Origin: CAZEFK01 sp964511405
GTDB lineage: Bacteria > Pseudomonadota > Alphaproteobacteria > Elsterales > Elsteraceae
Direction of reading: 5' to 3'
Length of the DNA: 45,451 nt
Assembly: GCA_964511405.1 (NCBI GenBank)
Contig: CAZEFK010000025.1
Coordinates: 1 to 45,451, forward strand
Positions 1-11,200 of this stretch are shown here, piece by piece (position 1 is the stretch's first letter; each line of letters opens with the position of its first letter). A model generated the notes under the pieces. That model saw only the letters and a list, made by a program, of their open reading frames with translations, did not search any database and had not been told where the DNA came from. A program made the position numbers and the translations under genes.

Positions 1-739
1 GCTGCCGGGCGCGCGCCTGCCCGCCGCCGAGATCGAGCGGCTGGCCGCGGCGGCGCCGCCGGTCCGGCCGTTCCGCGCGGCGCTGCACGGCCTGGCGGTG
101 ATCGCCGAGGTCAAGCGCCGCTCGCCCTCGGAGGGACAGCTGGCCGAGGCCGCCGATCCGGTCGCGATCGCCACCGCCTACCAGGACGCCGGCGCCGCCG
201 CGCTGTCGGTGCTGACCGAGCCGCACTACTTCAACGGCAGCCTGCAGGATCTGACAGCCGTCCGCGGCGCCGTCGGCCTGCCGGTGCTGCGCAAGGACTT
301 CATCGTCGATCCCTACCAGATCGCCGAGGCCCGCGCCGCCGGGGCGGACGCCGTGCTGCTGATCGTGGCGACCCTGGGCCACGGCATCCGGCCGCTGCGG
401 GCCGAGGCCCGCGGCTTCGGCCTCGCCGCCCTGGTCGAGGTCCATGACGCGGCCGAGGCCGCGATCGCGGTCGAAGCGGGCGCCGAGCTGATCGGCATCA
501 ACAACCGCAACCTCGCCGACCTGTCGATCGACCTCGCCACCACCGAGCGCCTGCGGCCGCTGATTCCGGCCGGCATCACCGTGGTCGCCGAGAGCGGCAT
601 CACGACCGCGTCGGACCTCGCGCGCATGGCCCGGGCCGGCAGCGACGCCGTGCTGATCGGCTCGGCGCTGATGCGCACCGCCGACCCCGGCGCCGCCCTG
701 CGCGCCCTGCTCGCCGGCCGGACGGGAGCGGCGGCCTGA
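1..739 (+). CDS. trpC: Indole-3-glycerol phosphate synthase (5' end outside window)
   Basis: Converts 1-(2-carboxyphenylamino)-1-deoxyribulose 5-phosphate to indole-3-glycerol phosphate in cytosolic tryptophan synthesis. The frame is open from base 2, so the true start lies upstream of the window; 245 residues are visible and about 20 are missing compared with the usual 260-270. The TIM-barrel motifs appear in order: AEVKRRSPSEG (phosphate and catalytic Lys), LSVLTEPHYFNGS, LRKDFIVDPYQI, LVEVHD, GINNRNL, VAESGI and VLIGSALM. The stop overlaps the trpF start by one base (TGATG), so the two are translationally coupled. An internal ATG at 98 is not the start, because conserved TrpC sequence continues before it. 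Confidence 0.97.
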   Translation, partial: LPGARLPAAEIERLAAAAPPVRPFRAALHGLAVIAEVKRRSPSEGQLAEAADPVAIATAYQDAGAAALSVLTEPHYFNGSLQDLTAVRGAVGLPVLRKDFIVDPYQIAEARAAGADAVLLIVATLGHGIRPLRAEARGFGLAALVEVHDAAEAAIAVEAGAELIGINNRNLADLSIDLATTERLRPLIPAGITVVAESGITTASDLARMARAGSDAVLIGSALMRTADPGAALRALLAGRTGAAA

Positions 740-1335
740 TGCGCATCAAGATCTGCGGCATCACCCGGATCGAGGACGCGGCCGCGGCGGTTGCGTCGGG
801 CGCCGACGCCATCGGCCTGATCTTCTATGCCGGCAGCCGGCGCGCCGTGACCGCCGAGGCCGCCCGCGCCATCGTCGCCAGCCTGCCGCCGCTGGTGCCG
901 GCGGTCGGCGTGTTCGTCAACGAGGACCTGGCCGTGATCCGGGCGCTCAAGGCCGAGGTCGGGCTGGCCGCCGTGCAGCTGCATGGCGACGAGACGCCGG
1001 CCGACGCCGCCCGGCTGCCGGCGCCGGTGATCAAGGCGTTCCGCGCACTGCCCGCCGACCTGGCGGCCTGGCCGGTCGCCGGCTACATGGCCGACGGCGC
1101 CGCCCCCGGCCACTATGGCGGCACCGGCGTCGCCGCCGAGGACCCGCTGCTGGCGGTGCTGGCGCCGACCGGCCGGATGATCCTGGCCGGCGGCCTGACC
1201 CCGGAGACGGTGGCGGAGCGTGTCCGACGCTGGCGGCCGGCCGCCGTCGACGTCGCCAGCGGCGTCGAGTCGGCGCCCGGCATCAAGGACGTCGCCAAGA
1301 TCCAGGCTTTCGTGGCGGCCGCGCGGGGCGCATGA
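739..1335 (+). CDS. trpF: Phosphoribosylanthranilate isomerase
   Basis: Catalyses the Amadori rearrangement of N-(5'-phosphoribosyl)anthranilate, the step before TrpC. The 198 residues match the family length. Visible motifs are KICGIT at the N-terminus (catalytic Cys), AVGVFVN, VQLHGDE, the Asp before HYGGTG, LAGGLTPE, and the phosphate-binding DVASGVE followed by PGIKD. Starts in the stop codon of trpC and ends in a 4-bp ATGA overlap with the next gene, so all three are one operon. trpB and trpA do not follow directly. Confidence 0.97.
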   Translation: MRIKICGITRIEDAAAAVASGADAIGLIFYAGSRRAVTAEAARAIVASLPPLVPAVGVFVNEDLAVIRALKAEVGLAAVQLHGDETPADAARLPAPVIKAFRALPADLAAWPVAGYMADGAAPGHYGGTGVAAEDPLLAVLAPTGRMILAGGLTPETVAERVRRWRPAAVDVASGVESAPGIKDVAKIQAFVAAARGA

Positions 1336-1739
1336 CGGCCAACGCCGTCGCGGCGTGGGCCTGGATCCTGTTCTATGTGGGGGCGTTCGTCGCCGATCGC
1401 CGGCGGCCGCGGCGCCGGGGCCTGGACCGGCTGCTCGACGGCGTCGCCGCGGTCGGCGTCACCCTGGTGCTGCTGCCGCCCCTGCCCGGCTGGCCGCTCG
1501 GCGCACCGTGGCTGAGCCCGGGGCCGGCGCTTGCCGCCACCGGCCTGGCGGTCACCGGCCTGGGCCTGGCGCTCGCCAGCAGCCGACTCGGCAGGCCCGA
1601 TGCCGGCCTCCGCGATGGCGGCATCCTGCTGGCGGCCGCCGGGACGCTCGCTACAGGCGCCGACCAGGCGGCGGTTCCCGGCATCGCACTTCTGGCCGCG
1701 GCCATCGCCGCCAGGCATGCGCGCCTGAACGGATTTTAA
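1332..1739 (+). CDS. Small hydrophobic membrane protein, unknown function
   Basis: 135 residues. Overlaps the trpF stop by ATGA, so it is cotranslated with the trp genes. Hydrophobic segments lie near residues 5-21, 35-55, 65-82 and 93-125, with an Arg-rich stretch (DRRRPRRRG) after the first, which suggests three or four membrane spans with a cytoplasmic basic loop. I recognise no catalytic motif. Co-location with trpF is the only functional hint and may be incidental. Codon use matches the neighbours and the antisense frame shows no family motifs, so I consider it a real gene. Confidence 0.7.
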   Translation: MTANAVAAWAWILFYVGAFVADRRRPRRRGLDRLLDGVAAVGVTLVLLPPLPGWPLGAPWLSPGPALAATGLAVTGLGLALASSRLGRPDAGLRDGGILLAAAGTLATGADQAAVPGIALLAAAIAARHARLNGF

Positions 1740-1853
1740 TATTCGTCCATGACCGGCGGATGGATCCTTTGTAATTTGTAAAGATCCCGGCTCAGATCCA
1801 AATTCTCGTCATGCAGATGGCCATCGCCTCTGCAGTCAAGACATGAGGACACC

Positions 1854-2123
1854 ATGACCCGGTTGTTTGCAGCAGTCGCGATCTCGGCCTTCGCCTTGTC
1901 GGCGGCCGCCTACGCCCAGGAGCCGACGGCGGCGCATGCCGCAAAGCCGGCGATCACGGCGAAGGCCCACAAGCATCCGGCCCACGCCCACCCGACCCTG
2001 GTCGCCACCACCAAGACGCAGCACGGCGCGCCGGCCCCCGGTTCGGCCGCAAGCCCGGCTGTCGCCCCGACGCCCGCCACCCCGACGCCCGCCGCCCCCG
2101 CGGTCCCCCCGACCGGCAAGTAG
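1854..2123 (+). CDS. Small secreted Ala/Pro/His-rich protein
   Basis: 89 residues. GAGGA at 1845-1849 lies four bases before the ATG. Residues 1-21 form a signal peptide ending AYA before QEP. The mature part is low-complexity: His-containing in the first half (KAHKHPAHAHP) and Pro/Ala/Thr-rich in the second (TPATPTPAAPAV). No cysteine and no domain I recognise, so it is probably periplasmic or surface-exposed and disordered. A strong intrinsic terminator follows at 2187-2220, which supports an independent short transcript. Function unknown; metal binding through the His residues is only a guess. Confidence 0.65.
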   Translation: MTRLFAAVAISAFALSAAAYAQEPTAAHAAKPAITAKAHKHPAHAHPTLVATTKTQHGAPAPGSAASPAVAPTPATPTPAAPAVPPTGK

Positions 2124-2186
2124 CCGGCGCCGCCGGCGGCCTGCGGGCGCTTCCTCCCCCCTCCCGCCCGCTGCCGCCGGCGGTGG

Positions 2187-2220
2187 ACAGGCGCCGCCCG
2201 CAGCGGCGCCTGTCTTTTTT
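2187..2220 (+). terminator. Rho-independent terminator
   Basis: Perfect 11-bp stem (2187-2197 with 2203-2213), five-base loop CCGCA, then C and six T on the plus strand. It ends the small secreted-protein transcript. The T-run overlaps the TAA stop of the convergent giant adhesin gene (2219-2221), so the two genes share this boundary. On the minus strand there is no T-run after the stem. Confidence 0.9.
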
Positions 2221-5200
2221 ACCGGATCGTGATCTCGACGCGGCGGTTGCGGGGCTCGGCGACGTTGTTGCGAGTCGGCACTGCCAAGTCGCGCTTGCCG
2301 CGTCCCAGCACCTGGACGTTCTCGGGCTTGACCCCGGCCTGGACCAGGCGGTCGCGGATCACCTGGGCGCGTTTCAGGCTGATCGCGTCGTTGGCCTTGG
2401 CCGAGCCGACGGTGTCGGTGTAACCGGCGACGATCACCTCGGCGGCGGCGCGGCGGCTGATCTCCTGGATGACCTGGGCCACGATCTGGTCGAGGGCCGA
2501 CTGCGAGTCCGGGGCCAGCTGGTCGCTGTCGGTGCGGAAGTAGAGGCGCACGGTCGACGGCAATGGCGGCTTGGCCGACAAGGCCGTCGAAAAGATCTGG
2601 GCCAGCTCCGCGGGATCGGCGGTCACGGTCTGGATCGTGCCGCCGCTGTCGGCGGTGACCCCGGCATAGGCCGCATGCAGGATCGTGTCGGGACCGCCGG
2701 TCGGGCTGTAGACGACCACGGTGCCGATATGGCCGTCGTCGCTGGGCACGACCACGATCAGGTTGGAGCGCAGCGCGTTCGGTCCCACGGGCGCCGCCGG
2801 CGGCCTCGGGATCGCCTGCTGCGCCTGGGCCAGCAGCGCGGCGGGCACGGTGCTGACCGGGTTGGACTTGGCGCCGTCGCCACCGCCACCGCCGCCACCC
2901 CCACCGCCGCCGCTGTCGGTCGCAGCGGCCACGGTGATGAACAGCGCCGTCTGGCCGGCGACGACGGTGGTCTGCACCGTCACCGCGATCACAGTCGGCA
3001 GCCGCCCGGGCGCCGGGACCGCCGGGTCGGTCACGGTCACTGGGGTGGACGGCGGCGGAAGGGACGGCACCGTTGCGCCCGGCGGCGGCGGGGGCGGCAC
3101 CGTCCCGGCCGGCAGCGGTGGCGGCGGCGGAGGCGGCGGCGTCTGGCTGGCCGGGGCGGCGTTGCTGTAGATGAAGACATTGCCGGACGGCCCGACCTGC
3201 CCGGGCGCCATGCTGGCGATGGTCTGACCGTAGATCGGGGTCCCGGACAGGCCCCCTGCCGAGCCGGGGTCGGCGGAATAGATGATCCAGCGGCCGCCCC
3301 CGGCGAGCGCATCGGCGCCCCGGCTGTTGACGAAGTTGCGGCCCGGCGCGAGCACCGCGGTATGGCCGCCTGTTACGGTCACCTGGGCGCTGGCGTCGAT
3401 GGTAAGGTCGGCGCTGCCGCCGGTCAGCTGCACGGTCATGTCGCCGGTCGAGGCCAGGCCGCCGACACCGCCGACGCTGCCGATGGTGAGCGCCCCCGCC
3501 GCCGTGACCGACAGCGCCCCGGTCGATCCGGCCAGGGTGGCGATGGTGTTGGCGGCGTTGCCGAGCGTGGCGCCGCCGGCGCCCTGCAGCAGCAGCCCGG
3601 TGACGGCGACCGGCTGGGTCTGGGTCACCGGGCCCGCCGCCGTCAGCGCCAGCGTGCCCAGCGTCGCGCCGGCCAGGCTGCCGACGGTGCCGATCACCAG
3701 CGCCGCGCTGTCGGTCAAGGTCACGCTGCCGGCATTGGCGGATACGATCGGGACGGCGTCGCCGGCGCCGGTCAGCGCGGCGCTGGCCAGGCTCGCGCCG
3801 GCGCTGGCGGCCAGGATCGCGACGCTGTTGGCCGGGTTGGTCAGCGTATAGCTGGCGCCGGCGCCGGTCAGGCCCAGGCTGCCGACCGCCAGCGGCTGGG
3901 TCTGGGTGACCGCGCCGCCGGCCGACAGCATCAGCGTCGTCGCGGTCACGCCGCTGGTCCCCGCCACCGATCCGATCGCCAGGCCGCCGCTGGTTGCGAG
4001 CTCCACGGTGCCCGTGCTGGCGGCCAGCGTGCCGATGCTGTTGCCGGCATTGGTCAGCGTCGTGCTGCCGCCCGCCCCCAGCAGCGCCAGGCCGGTCGCC
4101 GTGACCGGCTGGGTCTGGGTGATCGCCGGTGCCGCCAGCGACAGGGTGGTGGCCGTCATGCCGGCGGCGCCGGCGGCGCTGCCGATCGACAGCGCCGACG
4201 CATCGACCAGCACCGCCGTGGCGGTGTTGCCGGCCAGCGTGGCGACGGCGTTGGCGGCGTTCGTCAAGGTGTAGCCGGCCCCGGACCCGAACAGCGCCAG
4301 GTTCTGCGCCGCGATCGGCTGGGTCTGGGTCACCGCCGCCGCCGCGGTCAGCGCCAGCGTCGTCGCCGTCGCCCCGGTAGTGCCGCCGACGGTGCCGATC
4401 GTCAGCGCCGACGCGGTTGCCAGGCTGACCGTGCCGGTGCTGGCCGCCAGCGTGCCGACACTGTTCGCGGCGTTGGTCAGGGTGAACGACCCACCGGCGC
4501 CGAGCAGCGCCAGGCCGGTCACGGTCAGCGGCGCCGTCTGGGTGACCGGCTGGCTGTCGGTCAAGGACACCGTCTGGGCGGTCACCCCGGCCGTGCCCTG
4601 CACTGATGCGATGGCCAGCGCCACGCTGTCGGTCAGCGTCACCGTGCCGGTGCTGGCGGCCAACGTGCCGACGCTGTTGGCGGCGTTGGTCAGGGTGAAC
4701 GACCCGCCGGTGCCGAGCAGGGCCAGGCCGGTCACGGTCAGCGGCGCCGTCTGGGTGACCGGCTTGCTGTCGGTCAAGGACACGGTCTGGGCGGTCACCC
4801 CGGCCGTGCCTTGGAGCGATGCGATGGCCAGCGCCACGCTGTCGGTCAGCGTCACCGTGCCGGTACTGGCGGCCAAGCTGGCGATGCTGTTGGCGCCACT
4901 GGTCAAGGTGAAGGTGCCGCCGCTGCCCAGCAGCACGAGGCTGGTGACGGACACGGGCGCGGTCTGGGTCACCGTCGCCGGAACCGTCAGGGTCAGCGTC
5001 CCCGTGGTGATGCCGCTGGTCGCGCCGACCGTGCCGATGGCCAGGTTGACGCCGTCGGCCAGGGCCATGCCGGCATTGTTGCCGGCCACGGTGCCGATGG
5101 CATTGGCGGCGTTGTTCAGCTGGTACTGGCCGGTGCCCAGTAGCGCCACGCCGTTGGCAATGATCGGCTGGCTCTGGGTGACGGCGCCCGCGTCGGTCAA

Positions 5201-8200
5201 GAGCAACTGGAGGACCGTGACGCCGCTGGTGCCGCCCACCGCACTGATCACCATCGCCGAGCTGTTGGTCAGGGTGACGGTACCGGTGTTGGCGGCCAGG
5301 TTGGCGATGGCGTTGGCGGCGTTGGTCAGGGTGAACGACCCGCCGGCGCCGAGCAGCGCCAGGCCGGTCACGGTCAGCGGCGCCGTCTGGGTGACCGACT
5401 GGCTGTCGGTCAGGGACACGGTCTGGGCGGTCACCCCGGCCGTGCCCTGAACTGATGCGATGGTCAGCGCCACGCTGTCGGTCAGCGTCACCGTGCCGGT
5501 GCTGGCGGCCAGGCTGGCGATGGCGTTGGCGGCGTTGGTCAAGGTGAAGCTGCCGCCGGTGCCCAGAAGGTTGAGCCCGCCGACGGTGATCGGCTGGGTC
5601 TGGGTCACGCCCAAGGTGTCGGTCAGGGTCAGCGTCGTCGCCGTGGCGCCGTTGGTGCCGCCGACGGCACCGATCGACAGCGCTACGCCGTCGGTCAGCG
5701 ACACCGTGCCGGCATTGGCCGCCAGCACCGCCACCGAATTGCCGGCGTTGGTCAGGGTGAAGGTGCTGCCGCTGCCCTGCATCAGCAGGCCTGATACGGT
5801 GATCGGCTGGGTCTGGGTCACGGTCGCCGGAACCGTCAGGGTCAGCGTCGTCGCCGTGATGCCGTTGGTCGCGCCGACCGTGCCGATGACCAGGTTGACG
5901 CTGTCGGCCAGGGCCATGCTGGCATTGTTGCCGGCCACGGTGCCGATGGCATTGGCGGCGTTGGTCAGCGTGAAGGTGCCACCAGTGCCCAGCAGCGCCA
6001 CGCTGCTGGCGATGATCGGCTGGCTCTGAGTGACGGCGCCCGAGTCGGTCAAGAGCAGCTGGGTGGCGGTGACGCCGCTGGTGCCGCCCACCGCACTGAT
6101 CACCATCGCCGAGCTGTTGGTCAGGGTGAGGGTACCGGTGTTGGCGGCCAGGTTGGCGATGGCATTGGCGGCGTTGGTCAGGGTGAAGGTGCCGCCACTG
6201 CCGATCAGTTCCAGGCCGTTGGCGGTGATCGGCTGGGCCTGGGTCACGCCCAAGGTGTCGGTCAGGGTCAGCCGCGTTGCCACAGCGCCGGCGCTGCCCG
6301 CCACGGTGCCGATCGACAGCGCCACGCCGTCGGTCAGCGACACCGTGCCGGCATTGGCGACGGCCAGCACCGGCACCGAATTGCCTGTATTGGTCAGCGT
6401 GATGCTGCCGCCGCCCTGGGCCAGCAGGCCGGACACCGTGATCGGCTGGGTCTGGGTCGCCGATCCGGTCTCGGTCAGGGTCAGCGTCGTCGCCGTGATG
6501 CCGTTGGTGCCGCCGACGGCGCCGATCACCATGGTGGCGGAATCGGCCAGGCTGAGCACGGCGCTGACCGCGGCCACGGTCCCGAGCTGGTTGCCGCCGT
6601 TGGCCAGGGTCACATTGCCGCCGCCCAGCAGCAGCAGCGAGCCCGTGACCAGCGGCTGGCTCTGGGTCACCGGCTGGCTATCGGTCAGCGTCAGCGCCGT
6701 GACCGTCAGCCCCGCCGTCCCCGCCACCGTGCCGATCGCCAGCGCCACGCTGTCGGTCAGCGCCACCGTCCCGGTGCTGCCGGCCAGGGTGCCGATGCTG
6801 TTGGCGGCGTTGGTCAGGGTGAAGGTGCCGCCGGTGCCCAGGAGGCTGAGCCCCCCGCCGACGGTGATCGGCTGGGCCTGGGTGACCGTCCCGGAGCTGG
6901 TGAGCGCCAGCGAGCCGCTGGCGACCGTGGTGCCGGCGATGCCGTCGACGGTGCCGATCGCGAAGCCGGCATCGGCGCGCAGCGACAGCGTGCTGGTGCC
7001 GCCGACCGACGCCGCGACCGTGCCGACAGTGTTGCTGGCGGCCGCGAGCGCGACGTCCCCGGCGGCGGTCACCGCCAGGCTGTTGACGCTGAGCGCCGCC
7101 CCGGCGGATTGGGTGATGCCGGCGCCGGTGCGGAGCGTCAGCACCGGCATTTTCGCGGCGATGAAGGTCACCGCCTGGCTGAGCGTGATCGTCCCCGATG
7201 CCTGGGCATCGTTGCGGCCGATGCGCAGCAGGCCGGCCTGGATCAGGCCGAGCTCGGTGGCCGACAGCTCCAAAGTGCCGGCGGTGGTCTTGAGCGTCGA
7301 CCCGAGGTTGATCGCCTGGCCGGAGGTCGCCGGCTGCAAAGTCACGGTCCCGCCCGTGGCCATGGCTTGCAGGCCGCCCAGCGCCATGCGGTCGGCCGTG
7401 AGCGTGATCGCGCCGGTCGTGGTGCCCGCCTGGCCGATCACCACCGCGTGCGACTGTGTGGGATCGGCGTTGATCCCCACGGCGCCGGAGTCGGTGGCCG
7501 TGCCGGTGATGCGGATCGCCCCGGTCGTCGTGGCGATCGTGACCGCGGCGCCGGTACTGCTGAACAGGTTGACGCCGTTGTTGTTATTGGCGGCGCCGGA
7601 CTGGCCGGCCGTGCCGGTGAGGACGATGTCGCCGCCGCCGGTGGCCCGGATGGTGACGCCGTTCTGGGCGTTGACCCCCCACAGGTTGGAGCCCTGGGTC
7701 GAGGTGTTGGTGCCGGTGATGGCGATCGCCGTGCCCGATGTCTTGGCCGAGGTCAGGGTCGGGGCCGACCCGTTGGCGTCGAACAGATTGACGCCGGAGG
7801 TGTACACATTGCCGGCGCCGGCCGTCGTGCTGCGCGCCGTGCCGACGATGGTGATGGCGCCGGTGCCGCTGTTCAGCAGCGAGGCACCCCAGATGCCGAC
7901 GCCGTGGTCCTGGCCCTGGTTGTTGTCAGCGCCCTGGCCGGTCAGCGTGATGTCGCCGCCGTTCGACAGGATCGTGGTGGCGTTGATCTCGATGCCGGTG
8001 TCGAGGGCGGCGGTCCGGCGGCCGCCGATCGCCGGCAGCGTCGCGGGCGTGGCGCCGCCGCCGAGCACGATCGCGCCGCCATTGCTGTTGAGGGTGGCGT
8101 TGTCGAGCTGGATGTAGCCCAGCGCCGACACCGCCGTGTCGCGGTCGGCGTCGAGCGTGATCGCCAGGGTGCCCGAGGCACCGCTGCCCAGCCCGATACC

Positions 8201-11200
8201 GGCGCCGTTGGCATTGGCGATGTCGCGGTCGGCCTCCAGCAGGACGCTGACGGCGCCGTTGCCGCTCTTCACAATCGGCTGCGCGAGGGTGAGGTCGGCG
8301 CCGGCCCCCTGGGCATAGACCGTGACCGCGCCGCCGGCCGTGAGGCCGTTGATGCTCCCGACCGTGCCGATGATCAGGCTGCCGCTATTGGTCACCTGGA
8401 CCGTCTGCGCGCTCGCCGCCAGCGTGCCGATGCTGTTGCCGGCATTGGTCAAGGTGAAGGAGCCGCCGCCGCTCAGCAGGAGGCTGCCGGCGGTCACGGC
8501 CGCACCTTGGGTGACCGCGCCGCTGGTCGAGAGCGACAGTATGTTGTTGCCCGCCACCGAGAGCGCGGCGTTGATCGCGATCGCGCCGCTGTCGGTGATC
8601 AGCGTCAGGCTGTTCCCGGACGTCACCGCTGAATTGACCGTCACCGAGCCGCTGCCGAGGGCGCTGCCGATGGTGATCGACGAGAAGCCGGTGGTGAACG
8701 CGCTGCCGAACCAGGAGGCGAGATATTGGGCATTGGCGCTGCTGGGCACGCCGAGGCTGACGCTGTCGGTGGATGCGACGGGCTGGAGCGTCAGGGTGCC
8801 GCTGCTCTGCACCGTGCCGCTCAGCGCCAATCTGTCGCCGGTGATGGTGATGGCGCTGGACGAAGCGGCGATGCTGCTGCCGGCGCGATAGCCGACCACG
8901 CTCGGGCTCTCGATTTGGACGTCGAAGGCCAGGCCGTTGGTGGCGGCGCCGGAGAGCGAGATCGGGCCGCTGGCCGCCAGCACGCTGTTGCTGTTGCCCA
9001 GCAGCCGGACGCCGGTGCCGCCGTCGGCGGTCGCACTGTGTCCGCCGGTGCCGGTGATGCTGATGCCGCCGCCGGCGGCGGTGGCCAGAATACTGGCGTT
9101 GACGGTCAGCAGCACGCCCTTGGCGTCGGCAGCGTTCGACGCCGAGGCGTCGCCGGTGATCGAGATCGCCGCACTCGAGGCGTTGGCGCTGGTCAGGGTC
9201 GCCGCGCTGTACTGCGCGATCTCGACGCCATGGCCGACGTTTGGCGTGGCCACGGGCGACTTGCCGACGATCGTGATCGTGCCGGTGCCGCTGTTGATCG
9301 TCGAGCCGCCGACGATCACGCCGATCGCAGCCCCCCCGATGCCCAAGGCCGTCGTGCCGCTGCTGCCGCCGCCCATGCCGCGGATGACGATGTTGCCGCC
9401 GGCGGAGCTGACGGTGGAGTTGGCGATCGTGACGCCGTCCTGGCGGCCGCCGACGCCGCTGCCGGTGGCGTAGCCGGTCGGCAGGTTGCTGCCGCCGCCG
9501 AGCGTGATGCCGCCGCCGTTGGATGAGAGGAGGGCGCTGCTGATCAGGATCGCGCCGCTGGTGTCGCTGTTGTTGGCCTGCAGGACGATGTTCAGCGGGC
9601 CGAAGGTCGAGGTGATCGCCCCGTTGCTGATGTTGATGTCGCGGGCGGCCGACAGCGTCAGCGTCGGGTTGCCGCCGCCGCTGGTCTTGGCGATGTTGTT
9701 GGCGAGCGTGATGTCGCCGGGCAGGCCGTTGCCTAAATTGGTCGTGATGGTGACGTCGCTGCCATTGTTGAGCGCCGTGTCGATCGACCCGGCGTCGACC
9801 ACCGAGCCGCCATAGGTCCCGCCCGCGCTGCCGACGAAGGTGCCGCCGCTGCCGATGGTGACGTCGGTCGGGTCGAGCAGCCACAGCCCGGCCTTGCCGG
9901 CCGGCGCCGCGGCGTCAACTGTGCCGGCAACCTGCAGCGTGCCATGCGACGAGGTCTCGACGAAGCCGCCGTCGCCGGCCTTGGGACCGCCGCGGGCGGT
10001 GATCGCGCCCAGGAAGTCGGTTCGGCCGGTCGACCACAGCACCACCGAGCCGCCGTCGCCGGCGCTGCCGTCGGCCGCCAGGGTGGCGCCGGATGCCACG
10101 ACCACGCCGGCCGCCTGGGGCAGCGCCGCCGGGCCGATCCATTTCGCCGGATCCTTGCCGCCCTGGACGTCGCCGCCGACCCGGATGCGGCCGCCGCGGG
10201 CGCCCGAGGCGTCGACCCGCGATCCCGCCGCCAGCGTCACCTGGCTGCCCAGCAGCACTGCCTGGCCGCCGGCGGCGCCTGACGCCGTGCCGCGCACGTC
10301 GACCGTGCCCGGGACCGTCAGGCCGCCGCCCGCCTGCAGGGTCGCCTGGCCGCCGCTGCCGTCGGCATTGCGCGCCACGATCGTGCCACTGCTGGCGACG
10401 TCGCCGCTGCCCGCGGTCAGGAAGACATGGCCGTCGCGGGTAGCGGTGCCGGTCGCCCGCACCATGCCGCCATTGTTGCCGGCCAGGGCGTAGAGGTTGC
10501 CGCCGGCGGCCTTGAGCTCGGCCTGCGCCGCCTCGACCAGGCCGGTGTTGTCGACCCGGCCGTCGCCGACCACCCGCACCTGCACCCGCTCGCCGGCCTG
10601 GCCGGCCTCGCGCAGCAGCACCTCCTGGCCGCCGGCCAGGCCGGCGATGCCGTTCGGCGCCTGGATGGTGCCGCTGTTGGCGACGTCGCGGGCGATCAGG
10701 ATCACGTCGCCGCCCTCCGACGTGATCCGGCCCTGGTTGCGGATGGCGCCGGCGCTATCGCTCTTGAACAGCAAGGCGCCGCCGGCCATGAAGTGGCGGT
10801 CGGCGATGTCGTGGGTCGAGGCGACGAAGTCGCCGCCGGTCGCCACCACGCCCGAGCTGCCGATGACCACGCCCTGGGGGTTGATCAGGTACAGGGTGCC
10901 GGTCGCCTTGAGCGTGCCCAGGATGGTGCTGAGGCTGCCGCCGGTGACCCGGTTGAGGGTGGCGCCGCTACCGTTGTCGATGCGCACCGAGCCGCCCGCG
11001 CCGATGTCGAAGCTGCGCCAGTTGATGACGCCGCGCCGGCTGGTCTGGGTCACGGTCAGCCCCGATCCGGACTGCGCGATCGTCCCGGCTCCGGCGGCAT
11101 AGACGCCGCCCGCCGGCAGCGCCGGCGGCCCCGCCCAGGCCACGGCGGCCGGCAGGGTCAGCGCAAGTTGATAGAGCAGGGCGGAGCGGAACGCGGCGCC

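Noticed and set aside
1740..1853. Imperfect GGATC...GATCC inverted repeat as an operator or terminator
   Set aside because: The arms pair only in part, there is no T-run, and no regulator link can be made.
3440..6960. Regular repeats considered as a CRISPR array or noncoding satellite
   Set aside because: Period is 213 bp, divisible by three, with no constant-repeat/variable-spacer pattern, and the translation is a coherent beta-helix repeat.
2183..8632. Several long plus-strand open frames opposite the adhesin gene
   Set aside because: They mirror the repeat array, are made of low-complexity Pro/Val/Ser or Gly/Gln/Arg runs, and have no domain. The minus-strand reading has TPS, repeat and OmpA domains in one continuous frame.
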